From Variibacter sp. (GTDB taxonomy: Bacteria > Pseudomonadota > Alphaproteobacteria > Rhizobiales > Xanthobacteraceae), in NCBI GenBank assembly GCA_019689555.1, contig JADGHE010000001.1, forward strand, positions 1-64,000: a stretch of DNA of 64,000 nucleotides, given 5' to 3'. This document shows, piece by piece, positions 26,709 to 35,395 of this stretch. Each line of letters opens with the position of its first letter. Position 1 is the stretch's first letter. Below the pieces are notes generated by a model. That model was not told the origin of the DNA. It worked only from the letters and a program-made list of their open reading frames with translations, and ran no database searches. The position numbers were made by a program, and so were the translations under genes.

Positions 26709-28013
26709 GTGGCGCATTTCAGCTCCGGGGACGCACGCATCCCCCGTCGCCTCGGTTTTTTCCATCGCTTCGGCGTTGCGGGTCTTGTGTCGCCCGTGCG
26801 GGTATTGCTTTCCGACCGCAATGACAACGCGCTCTCCGCGCAGCGGCCGAGCGAGGGCGGCTTGGGCCTTTCGGTCGAGTGGCGGCCGCTCGGCGCGCTC
26901 GCATCCATTGTGGAGGCCTGGCGCGCGCTCGCCGGCCGCGCTGTCGACCCCAATGTCTTCTACGAGCCGGCCTTCGCGCTCGCCGCCGCGCCGGTTTTCG
27001 GCCGCGACGTCGGGGCGGTCCTCGTGTGGTCGGGCGAGGCGCCGCGCCGGCTGACGGGCCTTTTTCCGGCGCGCGTCGCGACCTGGCGCCGCGGGTTCCT
27101 CCGTCCCGTGACGCTCGGCTGGACGCATCCCTTCGCGCCGCTCGGCATCCCGCTGGTCGATCGCGACCAGGTCGGCCGAACGATCGCCGCTTGGCTCGAT
27201 TTCATCGCGTCCCACAAGGCGCTGCCGAAACGCGTGCTGCTGCCCTTCGTGCCGGCGGAGAGTCGGTTTGCGACGGCGCTCGCCGCGGCGCTCGCGGAGC
27301 GGGACCTGCCGAGCGCGCTGTTCGCCGCGCACCGCCGGGCGCTGCTCGCCCCCGCGGGCGACCGGGCCGGCTATCTGTCGCGCGCGCTGTCCGGCAAGAA
27401 GCGCAAAGAGCTGTCGCGCCAGCGCCGGCGGCTCGCCGAAGCGGGCGAGGTGGCAACGGTCATCGTCTCCGACCCTGAGAAGGTCGCCGCCGCGCTCGAG
27501 GTCTTCCTGGCGATCGAGCAGAGCGGCTGGAAGGGGCGCGGCGGAACGGCGGCAGCGCAGGACCCCGCCATCCGCCGCTTCATGCAGCAGGCCGTGAGGG
27601 GCCTTGCGGAAACCGGCCAGGCGCAGGTCGCCGAGCTCTGCGCCGGCGTGCGGCCCCTCGCCGCCGGCATTTTCTTGCGCAGCGGCGCGACGGGCTGGTT
27701 CTGGAAGATCGCCTATGACGAAGAGGCCGCGCGCGCTTCCCCGGGGGTGCAGCTCGCCCTCGATCTCACGCAGGCCGCGCTTGGCGATGCGTCGCTCGCC
27801 GCGGTCGACTCCTGCGCGACGGCGGACCACCCCATGATCGACCACCTCTGGCGCGAGCGCCTGCTCGTCGCCGACTTGTTGTTCGCTGCAGACATCTCTT
27901 CCGGTTCGGACGTGCGCTTTGCGCTGGCGCGCGGCGCCGAGACGGCGCGCCGACGCGCGTTCGATGCGGCCCGGTGGCTGCGCAAACGCCTGCGCGGCCC
28001 GCGGGGCCGTTGA
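26709..28013 (+). CDS. GNAT-type acetyltransferase (CelD/BcsL-like)
   Basis: The protein of about 434 residues contains a C-terminal GNAT_6-like domain, seen from SGKKRKELSRQRRRLAEAG through FLAIEQSGWKGRGGTA to ELCAGVRPLAAGIFLR and FWKIAYDEEAARASPGVQLALD. This pattern is shared by proteins named CelD or BcsL, found near cellulose and other exopolysaccharide genes in rhizobia. The N-terminal part is less conserved, with VFYEPAFALAAAPVF. No polysaccharide genes are in the immediate neighbourhood, so the acceptor is unknown. GTG 26709 is chosen because GGGAGAAG stands five bases before it; ATG 26694 and GTG 26688 are alternatives without a ribosome binding site. Confidence 0.8.
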   Translation: MAHFSSGDARIPRRLGFFHRFGVAGLVSPVRVLLSDRNDNALSAQRPSEGGLGLSVEWRPLGALASIVEAWRALAGRAVDPNVFYEPAFALAAAPVFGRDVGAVLVWSGEAPRRLTGLFPARVATWRRGFLRPVTLGWTHPFAPLGIPLVDRDQVGRTIAAWLDFIASHKALPKRVLLPFVPAESRFATALAAALAERDLPSALFAAHRRALLAPAGDRAGYLSRALSGKKRKELSRQRRRLAEAGEVATVIVSDPEKVAAALEVFLAIEQSGWKGRGGTAAAQDPAIRRFMQQAVRGLAETGQAQVAELCAGVRPLAAGIFLRSGATGWFWKIAYDEEAARASPGVQLALDLTQAALGDASLAAVDSCATADHPMIDHLWRERLLVADLLFAADISSGSDVRFALARGAETARRRAFDAARWLRKRLRGPRGR

Positions 28014-28093
28014 CGCGCTGAGCCCGCCGGGCTTGGCCAGCCATCGAAGATGGGAACACCGGGGGAGGGGGCCGTCCGCGCAGCGGGCGGCGT

Positions 28094-28384
28094 TCAGCTC
28101 GCGCTTGCGAGCTTCTTCGCGATCTGCCGCTTGATCTCCAGCGCGCGCGGGGACAGCTCGCTGTCCTTCGCCTTGGCGAGGAAGGCGTCGAGCCCGCCGC
28201 GATGGTCGATCGACTTGAGCGCATTGGCGGAAATCCGCAGCCGGAAGCTGCGCCCAAGCGTGTCCGACATCATCGTGACGTTGCACAGATTGGGGAGGAA
28301 CCGCCGCTTGGTCTTGCGGTTCGAATGGCTCACCTTATGGCCGGTCTGTGCCGCCTTGCCGGTCAAATCGCACCGCCGCGACAT
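28094..28384 (-). CDS. rpmB: 50S ribosomal protein L28
   Basis: The 96-residue protein starts [29 protein letters not shown], with the L28 hallmark of a basic N-terminus and the [14 protein letters not shown] segment, and ends in a helix [16 protein letters not shown]. It is part of the large ribosomal subunit. It lacks the CxxC zinc motif of some bacterial L28 forms. AGAGG lies eight bases before the ATG. A consensus promoter is found about 100 bases upstream. The gene stands alone on the minus strand; in this order L33 is not next to it. Confidence 0.97.
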   Translation of the reverse strand: MSRRCDLTGKAAQTGHKVSHSNRKTKRRFLPNLCNVTMMSDTLGRSFRLRISANALKSIDHRGGLDAFLAKAKDSELSPRALEIKRQIAKKLASAS

Positions 28385-28477
28385 GGCTAAAACCTCTGGT
28401 CTCGGCCGCGCGAACGAGGGCGCTGCGCCGTCGGCGGCGCTCGGTCCCAGGCGCGCAGCAGGGGAATTCGCGCGGAG

Positions 28478-28506
28478 CTATAGTCGCTCGCCGATGCAGC
28501 CGTCAA
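28478..28506 (-). promoter_or_regulatory. Promoter of rpmB
   Basis: On the minus strand, TTGACG (28506-28501) and CTATAG (28483-28478) are separated by exactly 17 bases. This is a close match to the alphaproteobacterial housekeeping consensus (CTTGAC, CTATAT). It lies 94 bases before the rpmB ATG, and fits the strong expression expected of a ribosomal protein gene. Confidence 0.75.
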
Positions 28507-28719
28507 GCCGAGGCACGGGGAGGGATGGCCCGCCAGCGGCTCTGCGCAGGGCCACGTCGGCCATGCGCATCACATATTCGACGCATTCGGCCTAGCATAA
28601 AACCTATTTTGCGGGCTATGCCGCGTCGGCAAGGGGGGGCCCGGTCTTGCGGGACGCGTGCGGGCGCGGCGAGCTCGGGCGGCCTCTGGGCTTCGGGCGG
28701 ACGGCATGAAGGTCTGACG

Positions 28720-29577
28720 ATGGTGCTCTCGCCCCGGCGGCCCATGCGCGGGCACATCCTTTCGATCGCGTGCGCGGCAGCCCTTCTCGGCGCCGGGGGC
28801 GAGCGCGCCTGCGGACAGCAGAGGTTCGAAGCGAGCTACCGCGCGACGCTTGCGGGGCTGCCCGTCGGAAGCGGCTCCGTGGTTCTCGACATCGCCGGCG
28901 ATCGCTACGCCATGGAGGCGAGCGGGCAGGCCATGGGTCTGATGCGGATGTTCGCCAGCGGCTCGGGCGAAGCCACGGCGCGCGGCGCGATCAGCGGGGG
29001 CAAATTCCTCCCCGCGAGCTATGCCCTCAACATCCGCACGCGCAACAAGATCCAAGAGGTCAAGATGGCGCTCGTCGGCGGCGCCGTGCAGCGCCTCGTG
29101 CTCGAACCGCCGTTCGAGCCGAGCACGGACCATGCGCCGCTGACGGAGGCGCACAAGCGCGGCGTGCTCGATCCCTTGAGCGCCAGCATCGTGGCCGGCG
29201 CAGGGCCCAATGGCCTCGCGCCCGAAGCCTGCCAACGCCGCATGCCCGTGTTCGACGGCCGCATGCGTTTCGATCTCACCCTGGCCTACAAGCGCATCGA
29301 GACCGTCCGCACCGCGCAGGGATACGAAGGGCCGGCGATCGTCTGCGCGGTCACCTTCACGCCGATCGGCGGCCACGAGAAGGAGAAGTTCGCGATCAAA
29401 TTCCTGCGCGAGAACCGCGACATGGAAATCTGGTTCGCGCCGATTGCCGGTACACCGTTTCTCGCGGTCTACCGCATCGCGGTGCCGACCATGTTGGGGC
29501 CAGCGGTGCTGCAGGCCACGCGCTTCGTCGCCGGCCGGACGACGCAGACGGGCGCGGCCGGGGCGCGCACGCAGTGA
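28720..29577 (+). CDS. DUF3108 domain secreted protein
   Basis: The 285-residue protein has an N-terminal signal sequence (MRGHILSIACAAALLGAGGERACG from residue 9 on, a hydrophobic core with a possible cleavage at ACG-QQ), followed by a beta-rich domain from RFEASYRATLAGLPVGSGSV to the end. The repeated alternating pattern, GKFLPASYALNIRTRNKIQEVKM and WFAPIAGTPFLAVYRI, fits DUF3108, an envelope protein of unknown function common in Hyphomicrobiales. It might bind lipid or hydrophobic ligands, but this is a guess from the fold. ATG 28720 follows AAGG; an in-frame ATG at 28744 is also suitable. It precedes the helicase on the same strand by about 300 bases. Confidence 0.8.
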   Translation: MVLSPRRPMRGHILSIACAAALLGAGGERACGQQRFEASYRATLAGLPVGSGSVVLDIAGDRYAMEASGQAMGLMRMFASGSGEATARGAISGGKFLPASYALNIRTRNKIQEVKMALVGGAVQRLVLEPPFEPSTDHAPLTEAHKRGVLDPLSASIVAGAGPNGLAPEACQRRMPVFDGRMRFDLTLAYKRIETVRTAQGYEGPAIVCAVTFTPIGGHEKEKFAIKFLRENRDMEIWFAPIAGTPFLAVYRIAVPTMLGPAVLQATRFVAGRTTQTGAAGARTQ

Positions 29578-29696
29578 CGGCGCGTCGCCCGCCCCGCTCG
29601 GCCCGCTTGACTCTCCGGCCCGATTGTGGACGCGGTGCGCCGGTAACAAAATCGTCGCGGCACGGAAGCGCATGCCCCCGCCTGCGACCCAGGATT

Positions 29697-29726
29697 TTGT
29701 AGCCGAGAAACCGTGGGACCCTATAT
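29697..29726 (+). promoter_or_regulatory. Candidate promoter of the helicase-S4-fdxA cluster
   Basis: TTGTAG (29697-29702) and CTATAT (29721-29726) are 18 bases apart, 146 bases before the helicase ATG. The -10 is a perfect match to the alphaproteobacterial CTATAT consensus; the -35 is weaker. The leader that follows has a potential stem AGAATGACGC/GCGTCACATTCT (about 29802-29830) with a two-base bulge. Confidence 0.5.
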
Positions 29727-29872
29727 GCGTTGAGAACGAAATTCGAAATCCGCTGAGTCAGCGATTCGGCCGCGATTCGTTCGAGACTCGTTCCGTTTCC
29801 TAAGAATGACGCCGGCAAGCGTCACATTCTGAGACAGACCGGCCCCGCCGCCGGTCGAATGGCAAAGATTCG

Positions 29873-32800
29873 ATGGCGCTGTCCTTCACTTCGCCCGCCA
29901 GTCGGTCCGACCGTGCCGCCGGCAGCGGAGTCACGGCCGTGCTCGGGCCGACCAATACCGGCAAGACCCATCTCGCGATCGAGCGCATGCTCGCGCATTC
30001 GAGCGGGATGATCGGCCTGCCGCTGCGGCTCCTGGCGCGCGAGGTCTACAACAAGATCGTCGAGCGCGTGGGCGCCGAGGCGGTCGCCCTCGTCACCGGC
30101 GAGGAGAAGATCAAGCCGCCCAATCCGCGCTTCTGGGTCTCGACCGTCGAGGCGATGCCGCGCGACATCGACGTCGCCTTCGTCGCCATCGACGAGGTGC
30201 AGCTCGGGGCCGACCTCGAGCGCGGTCACGTGTTCACCGACCGCATGCTCAACCGGCGCGGGCGCGAGGAGACGCTGGTGCTGGGCGCCCAGACCGTCCG
30301 GCCCATGATCGAGAAGCTTCTGCCCGGCGCGCATATTCTCAGCCGCCCGCGGCTCTCTCAGCTCACCCATGCGGGCGACCGCAAGCTCACGCGGCTGCCG
30401 CGGCGCTCGGCCATCGTCGCCTTCTCGGCGGAGGAGGTCTACGCCATCGCCGAGCTGATCCGGCGCCAGCGCGGCGGGGCCGCCGTCGTGCTCGGGGCGC
30501 TCTCCCCGCGCACGCGCAACGCGCAGGTCGCGCTCTATCAGGCCGGCGAGGTCGATTATCTGGTGGCCACGGACGCGATCGGCATGGGCCTCAACCTCGA
30601 CGTCGACCACGTCGCCTTCGCGGCCGACCGCAAGTTCGACGGCTACCAGTACCGGCGCCTCACGCCGGCGGAATTCGCTCAGATCGCCGGCCGCGCCGGG
30701 CGCGCCACGCGCGACGGCACCTTCGGCACCACCGGGCGTTGCGAGCCGTTCGACGCCGAACTGGTGCAGGCGCTCGAAAGCCACAGCTTCGAGCCGATCA
30801 AGGTGCTGCAGTGGCGCAATACGAATCTCGACATGTCCTCGATCGGCGCGCTGCAGGCTTCGCTCGCGATGGCGCCGCCCGTTCCCGGGCTCACCCGCGC
30901 CCCGGTCGGGGAGGATATCCTGGTGCTCGAGCACGCCGTGCGCGACGAGGAGGTGCGGGCGCTCACGCGCGATCCCAAGGCGGTGGAGCGGCTGTGGGAC
31001 GTCTGCCAGATCCCCGACTACCGCAAAATTTCCCCGTCGGCCCATGCCGAACTCGTCATTACCCTCTATGGCTTTCTGATGCGGAACGGTACGATCCCGA
31101 CCGACTGGTTCGCGCGCCAGATCGCGTTCGCGGATCGCACCGACGGTGATATCGATACGCTGTCGACGCGCATCGCCCATATCAGGACGTGGACCTTCGC
31201 GGCCAACCGCCCGGACTGGCTCGACGATCCGGAACACTGGCAGGGCATCACGCGCGCCGTGGAGGACAAGCTTTCGGATGCGCTGCACGAACGCCTGCTG
31301 CAACGCTTCGTCGATCGGCGCACCAGCGTGCTGATGCGACGGCTCAGAGAAAACGCAATGCTCGAGACTGAAATCACCAAGACCGGCGAAGTCCTCGTCG
31401 AGGGCCATGCGCTTGGCCGCCTCGAAGGCTTCCGCTTCGCAGCCGACGCCAATGCCGGCGGACCCGAAGCCAAGGCGCTGCGCGCCGCCGCGCAGAAGGC
31501 GCTCGCAGGCGAAATCAACGCGCGCTCGGCGCGACTTTCCGCGGCGGGCGACGAGCAGTTCGTGCTCGCGTCCGACGGCACCATCCGCTGGCTCGGCGAT
31601 GCGGTGGGCAAGCTCACGGCCGGCGACGACGTCTTGAAGCCGCGGGTGCGCATTCTCGCCGACGACCAGCTCACCGGCGCGGCGCGCGACGCCGTGCAGG
31701 CGCGCCTCGATCTGTGGATCAAGGCGCATATCGAGAAGCTCCTCGGCCCGCTGCTCACGCTGCAGAACGCGGAGGACGTGACCGGAATCGCGCGCGGAAT
31801 CGCCTTCCAGCTCGTCGAGGCGCTCGGAGTGCTGGAGCGGCAGAAGGTCGCCGAGTCGGTGAAGAACCTCGATCAGACGGCGCGGGCCGCGCTGCGCAAA
31901 TACGGCGTGCGCTTCGGGGCCTATCACATCTACATGCCGGCCCTGCTCAAGCCCGCCCCGCGCCTGCTTGCGCTGCAGCTCTGGGCGCTCAAGCAGAGCG
32001 AGAGCGAGCTCAAGGGCATCGACGAGCTGCCGCATCTTGCGGCGAGCGGCCGCACCTCGCTGCCGGTCGACAAGACCATTTCCAAGGCGCTCTACCGCAC
32101 GATCGGCTACCGCGTCTGCGGCGAGCGCGCCGTGCGCGTCGACATTCTCGAACGGCTGGCGGACGCCATCCGCCCGGCGCTCGCGTGGCGCCCCGGCTCG
32201 CCGGGGGAGAAGCCGCCCGGCGCCGTCGACGGCTCGGGCTTCACCGTCACGGGGACCATGACCTCCCTGGTCGGCGCCTCGGGCGAGGATTTCGCCTCCA
32301 TCCTGCGCTCGCTCGGCTATCGCATGGAGCGCCGGCCGAAGCCCGTCGAGCCGCAGCCCGCCGCGCCCGTCGCGGACCCGGCCACCCAACCGGCGACCGA
32401 GTCCGCGGCCGAGGTCTCGCCGGCCGCGCTCGGCGCCGCGCCGGTCGCCCCCGACGGCGATGCGGGCGAATTCGCGTCGGCCGCGCCGGCCGGAGGGGAA
32501 GGCGGGGAGGCCGCCCTCCCGGCCGACGCGCCCCGCAGCGCGCCGGAAGCCGCGGTCGGCCTCGGGGAGGCCCCCGTCGCGCCCTCGCAAGAGCCGCTTT
32601 CGCCGACCCCTGTCGCCGCCGAGGCCTCGTCCGGCGAAGAAGCTTCCGCCGGTGCGTCCTCCACGGAGGAGATGATCGAGGTCTGGCGGCCGGTCCGGTT
32701 CGAGGATCGGCGCGCCGCCCGGCACCGCCCGGCGCGCGGCAGACAACGCCCGCAGCGGCCTGGGGAGCAGCCCGGCGAAGCCCCTGCGGCCCCCGATGCG

Positions 32801-33112
32801 GGCGCCTCGGCCGCGGAGTCCGCGGCCGGCGGAGAGCCTCGCCCTCGGGCGGATCGGCCGCGCGATCGGGGGCAGGACGATCGCCGCCCCGAGGACAGGC
32901 CGGGCCGCATGGCCAAGGGCGAGGACAGCCGCGCCGAGCGCGACCGATCCCGCGAGCGGGGACGGGGACGCGACCGCAGAGACAACGCCGAATGGAGGCA
33001 ACACCTCCCTCCGCGCGAGCGCCGCGAGAAGCAGCCCGACCCGGACTCGCCGTTCGCCAAGCTCGCGGCCCTCAAGGCTCAGCTCGAGGCCGCCGCCAAG
33101 GAGCGCCGCTAG
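29873..33112 (+). CDS. Suv3-like RNA helicase with long disordered tail
   Basis: This 1079-residue superfamily 2 helicase has Walker A GPTNTGKT (25-32), the DEVQ box (about 109), LGAQTVRPM, the ATDAIGMGLNLDVDHVAF segment, and QIAGRAGRATRDGTFG (motif VI). These match the Suv3 family, the mitochondrial RNA helicase that works with exoribonuclease; the bacterial relatives are thought to act in RNA turnover. A Suv3-type C-terminal domain with LRKYGVRFGAYHIYMP follows. From about residue 820 the tail is low complexity, first Ala/Pro/Glu and then Arg/Asp/Gly-rich, ending in a helical FAKLAALKAQLEAAAK segment. It begins the conserved order helicase, S4 protein, ferredoxin, CarD. Confidence 0.92.
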   Translation: MALSFTSPASRSDRAAGSGVTAVLGPTNTGKTHLAIERMLAHSSGMIGLPLRLLAREVYNKIVERVGAEAVALVTGEEKIKPPNPRFWVSTVEAMPRDIDVAFVAIDEVQLGADLERGHVFTDRMLNRRGREETLVLGAQTVRPMIEKLLPGAHILSRPRLSQLTHAGDRKLTRLPRRSAIVAFSAEEVYAIAELIRRQRGGAAVVLGALSPRTRNAQVALYQAGEVDYLVATDAIGMGLNLDVDHVAFAADRKFDGYQYRRLTPAEFAQIAGRAGRATRDGTFGTTGRCEPFDAELVQALESHSFEPIKVLQWRNTNLDMSSIGALQASLAMAPPVPGLTRAPVGEDILVLEHAVRDEEVRALTRDPKAVERLWDVCQIPDYRKISPSAHAELVITLYGFLMRNGTIPTDWFARQIAFADRTDGDIDTLSTRIAHIRTWTFAANRPDWLDDPEHWQGITRAVEDKLSDALHERLLQRFVDRRTSVLMRRLRENAMLETEITKTGEVLVEGHALGRLEGFRFAADANAGGPEAKALRAAAQKALAGEINARSARLSAAGDEQFVLASDGTIRWLGDAVGKLTAGDDVLKPRVRILADDQLTGAARDAVQARLDLWIKAHIEKLLGPLLTLQNAEDVTGIARGIAFQLVEALGVLERQKVAESVKNLDQTARAALRKYGVRFGAYHIYMPALLKPAPRLLALQLWALKQSESELKGIDELPHLAASGRTSLPVDKTISKALYRTIGYRVCGERAVRVDILERLADAIRPALAWRPGSPGEKPPGAVDGSGFTVTGTMTSLVGASGEDFASILRSLGYRMERRPKPVEPQPAAPVADPATQPATESAAEVSPAALGAAPVAPDGDAGEFASAAPAGGEGGEAALPADAPRSAPEAAVGLGEAPVAPSQEPLSPTPVAAEASSGEEASAGASSTEEMIEVWRPVRFEDRRAARHRPARGRQRPQRPGEQPGEAPAAPDAGASAAESAAGGEPRPRADRPRDRGQDDRRPEDRPGRMAKGEDSRAERDRSRERGRGRDRRDNAEWRQHLPPRERREKQPDPDSPFAKLAALKAQLEAAAKERR

Positions 33113-33227
33113 GAGGCCCCGCCGGGAGACAGCGTCTCGGATGGCGCCTGCCGCCGCATCTCGCTTCGCGCGGCCGCCGAGCCGGCGGAGGGCGCGCGTC
33201 CGGGCCAAGTCCTGAACGGGAATTCGC

Positions 33228-33509
33228 GTGGACACGAGCCGCCAGCGCATCGACAAGTGGCTGTGGCACGCCCGGTTCGTGCGCACGCGGACGGCCGCCG
33301 CGGCGCTGGCAGAAAGCGGCCATGTTCGCGTGAACGGCGCGCGCATCCGCGCGGCGAGCCAGCCGGTGCGCCCCGGCGACGTGGTCACCCTCGCACTCGA
33401 CCGCGCCGTGCGCGTGATCCGGGTCGTCGCTTTCAGCGAGCGCAGGGGGTCCGCGGCGCAGGCCGCGACACTATATGAATGGGTGGATTTGGACCGGCCG
33501 ACGGGATGA
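33228..33509 (+). CDS. S4-domain RNA-binding protein (HslR-like)
   Basis: The 93-residue protein is a single S4 domain: QRIDKWLWHARFVRTRTAAAALAESGHVRVNGARI, followed by SQPVRPGDVVTLALD. It resembles E. coli HslR (Hsp15), which binds stalled 50S subunits that carry nascent chains. The start is GTG at 33228, with an upstream AACGGGAATTC that is a poor ribosome binding site; no earlier start in this frame is usable. It lies 115 bases after the helicase and 75 bases before fdxA, an order conserved in Hyphomicrobiales. Confidence 0.9.
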   Translation: MDTSRQRIDKWLWHARFVRTRTAAAALAESGHVRVNGARIRAASQPVRPGDVVTLALDRAVRVIRVVAFSERRGSAAQAATLYEWVDLDRPTG

Positions 33510-33584
33510 TCAGCGGGCCGCTTGCGCTGCCTCGGCCCATGCGATACGCCGAACGGAGCCGCACTCTCAAGGACAAGCCGCCGA

Positions 33585-33923
33585 ATGACTTATGTCGTCG
33601 TCGATAACTGCATCAAGTGCAAGTACATGGATTGCGTGGAGGTGTGTCCTGTCGACTGCTTCTACGAAGGCGAGAACATGCTCGTCATCCATCCGGACGA
33701 GTGCATCGACTGCGGGGTCTGCGAGCCCGAATGCCCGGCCGAGGCGATCAAGCCGGACACCGAGCCGGGTTTGGAGAAGTGGTTGAAGTTGAACGCGGAT
33801 TTCGCGAAGATCTGGCCCAATATCACGCGCAAGCGCGAGCCGCCGCCGGACGCCAAGGAGTGGGACGGCGTGCCCAACAAATTCGAGAAATACTTTTCGC
33901 CGAATCCGGGCGAGGGGGACTGA
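33585..33923 (+). CDS. fdxA: Seven-iron ferredoxin FdxA
   Basis: The 112-residue electron carrier has the Cys pattern of the Azotobacter-type 7Fe ferredoxin: Cys9, Cys17 and Cys21 for a 3Fe-4S cluster, an additional Cys12 and Cys25, and [11 protein letters not shown] for the 4Fe-4S cluster. The C-terminal extension ([19 protein letters not shown] to PNPGEGD) is normal for FdxA in alphaproteobacteria. ATG 33585 gives MTYVVVDNC, the canonical N-terminus; the longer frame upstream is dropped. Its electron partner is unknown. It lies between the S4 gene and carD. Confidence 0.95.
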   Translation: MTYVVVDNCIKCKYMDCVEVCPVDCFYEGENMLVIHPDECIDCGVCEPECPAEAIKPDTEPGLEKWLKLNADFAKIWPNITRKREPPPDAKEWDGVPNKFEKYFSPNPGEGD

Positions 33924-34290
33924 AGGCGTTAACCTCGGGGGGCAAAACCCCGCTCCGGCCTTGCAAATGCGCGATTTTTGCCGCCGTGAAGCTATGAATC
34001 CGGCTGGAAGTATGATATGTTTAACTTATATGACGACTGGCGACACGTGCGCTCCCTCCCGGGGAGCCTAATTTTTCGGGTCGCTCCCCGTAACGGTGTG
34101 TAGAGGGCGTGAGTTCCACGCGCGAGCTGTGGCTGCAAAATCGCGTCATCCTCAGAGAAAGGCTTCGTCGGGGACCGACCGGCGAACCTCCCGGACGTCA
34201 TCTGCCGCTTCTGCCGCCGCCCGTCGGACGACGGCCAAGACCAAAGCCTCCGGCACAGCCAAGCCAAAGCAGCAAGGAGCCAAAAACCGC
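33924..34290. other. Leader region before carD with an AT-rich island
   Basis: This stretch of 367 bases lies between fdxA and the chosen carD start. It contains an unusual AT-rich island (about 34005-34032) with TTATAT at 34026-34031 as a possible -10 for carD. The carD frame is open upstream to 34096 and encodes Lys/Ala/Thr-rich residues that resemble the low-complexity start of other CarD proteins, so the true start may be further upstream than annotated. Confidence 0.45.
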
Positions 34291-35169
34291 ATGACTGGCA
34301 AGAAAATCGCCGCCTCCCAGCAGGTGGCCAAGAACAAGAAATCCCTCGAACATGCGGCCAAGAAGCCGGCCGAGCAGGTACGTAAGCCTGTCGAGCATGG
34401 CAAGAAATTGGCGCAGCAGACCCGCAAAGCGCCGGAGCAGGTCCGCAAGCCCGTCGAACAGACCAAGAAGCCGGCCGAGCCGGTGAAGCCGGTGAAGAAG
34501 GCGCCCGAGACCGCCAAGAAGCCCGAGCAGGCCAGCAAGCCGGCGGAGGCCCACGAAGCCGGCAAGAAGACGCCCGAGGCGGCGGCGAAGAAGCCGAACC
34601 AGCGCCAGGGCTTCAAGACGAACGAGTTCATCGTCTACCCCTCCCACGGGGTGGGGCAGATCGTGGGCATCGAGGAGCAGGAGGTTGCGGGCTACAAGCT
34701 CGAACTGTTCGTGATCTCCTTCGCCAAGGACAAGATGACGCTGCGGGTGCCCACCACGAAGGTGGCGGCGGTCGGCATGCGCAAGCTGTCCGAACCGGCA
34801 GTCGTCAAGCGCGCGCTCGAGACGCTCAAGGGCCGCGCCCGCATCAAGCGCACCATGTGGTCGCGCCGTGCGCAGGAATACGAGGCGAAGATCAATTCCG
34901 GCGACATCGTCGCCATCGCCGAGGTGGTGCGCGATCTCTTCCGCTCGGAGAGCCAGCCGGAGCAGTCCTACAGCGAGCGGCAGCTCTACGAAGCCGCTCT
35001 CGACCGCCTCGCGCGCGAGATCGCCGCGGTCGAGCGGATCACGGAGACCGAGGCGATCAAGCAGATCGAGGCCGCCCTCGCCAAGGGGCCGCGCCGCGGG
35101 GCCGCAAAGCCCGCGGAAGCCTCCGAAGCGGACGAGGAGACGCTGGTCGAGGAGGCGGAGGCAGCCTGA
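34291..35169 (+). CDS. carD: CarD family transcriptional regulator
   Basis: The 292-residue protein has a CarD/CdnL-like domain in its second half: FKTNEFIVYPSHGVGQIVGIEEQEVAG, then KLELFVISFAKDKMTLRVP, and a helical region KRTMWSRRAQEYEAKINSGD. CarD binds RNA polymerase beta and stabilises the open complex, mostly at rRNA and housekeeping promoters. The first 100 residues are a Lys/Ala/Pro/Glu low-complexity extension with loose repeats of EQVRKPVE and KKPAEP; the tail is acidic. ATG 34291 has AAGGAG 11 bases upstream, but the frame is open further upstream with similar composition, so the start is uncertain. A duplicated terminator follows the gene. Confidence 0.93.
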   Translation: MTGKKIAASQQVAKNKKSLEHAAKKPAEQVRKPVEHGKKLAQQTRKAPEQVRKPVEQTKKPAEPVKPVKKAPETAKKPEQASKPAEAHEAGKKTPEAAAKKPNQRQGFKTNEFIVYPSHGVGQIVGIEEQEVAGYKLELFVISFAKDKMTLRVPTTKVAAVGMRKLSEPAVVKRALETLKGRARIKRTMWSRRAQEYEAKINSGDIVAIAEVVRDLFRSESQPEQSYSERQLYEAALDRLAREIAAVERITETEAIKQIEAALAKGPRRGAAKPAEASEADEETLVEEAEAA

Positions 35170-35244
35170 AGGCCCGGCCGCGCTCGTTTTTCAAGCAGGC
35201 GCCATCGCATTCAAGAAAGGCAAAGGCGCAAGCCCGCATTCAAG

Positions 35245-35276
35245 AAAAGGCCCGGCCGTACCGGGCCTTTTCTTTT
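35245..35276 (+). terminator. Terminator after carD, copy 1
   Basis: A perfect 11-bp stem, AAAAGGCCCGG (35245-35255) with CCGGGCCTTTT (35261-35271), closes the loop CCGTA and runs into CTTTTCC. It is 75 bases after the carD stop. Confidence 0.88.
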
Positions 35277-35330
35277 CCGCTTGTCTTTTCGCTTGGGGCG
35301 ATCATCACGGACCGACATCGACATTTCGGG

Positions 35331-35362
35331 AAAAGGGCCCGGCCGTACCGGGCCTTTTCTTT
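35331..35362 (+). terminator. Terminator after carD, copy 2
   Basis: The same hairpin recurs: GGCCCGG (35336-35342), loop CCGTA, CCGGGCC (35348-35354), then TTTTCTTTT. The 35 bases from GGCCCGG to CCGCTTG (35249-35283 and 35336-35370) are identical in the two copies, 87 bases apart. An extra G at 35335 is bulged relative to copy 1. Confidence 0.82.
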
Positions 35363-35395
35363 TCCGCTTGAACCGATCGTCAGGGGCCGACATCA

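Noticed and set aside
29822-33388. Open frame of 1188 codons on the minus strand opposite the helicase gene
   Set aside because: Long antisense frames are expected in GC-rich genes because stop codons are rare in the shadow frame. The translation is rich in Arg, Gly and Ala without domains, and the plus-strand helicase has all its motifs.
33935-33960. Terminator after fdxA
   Set aside because: A GGGG/CCCC hairpin is seen, but CCCCGCTCC follows instead of a T run.
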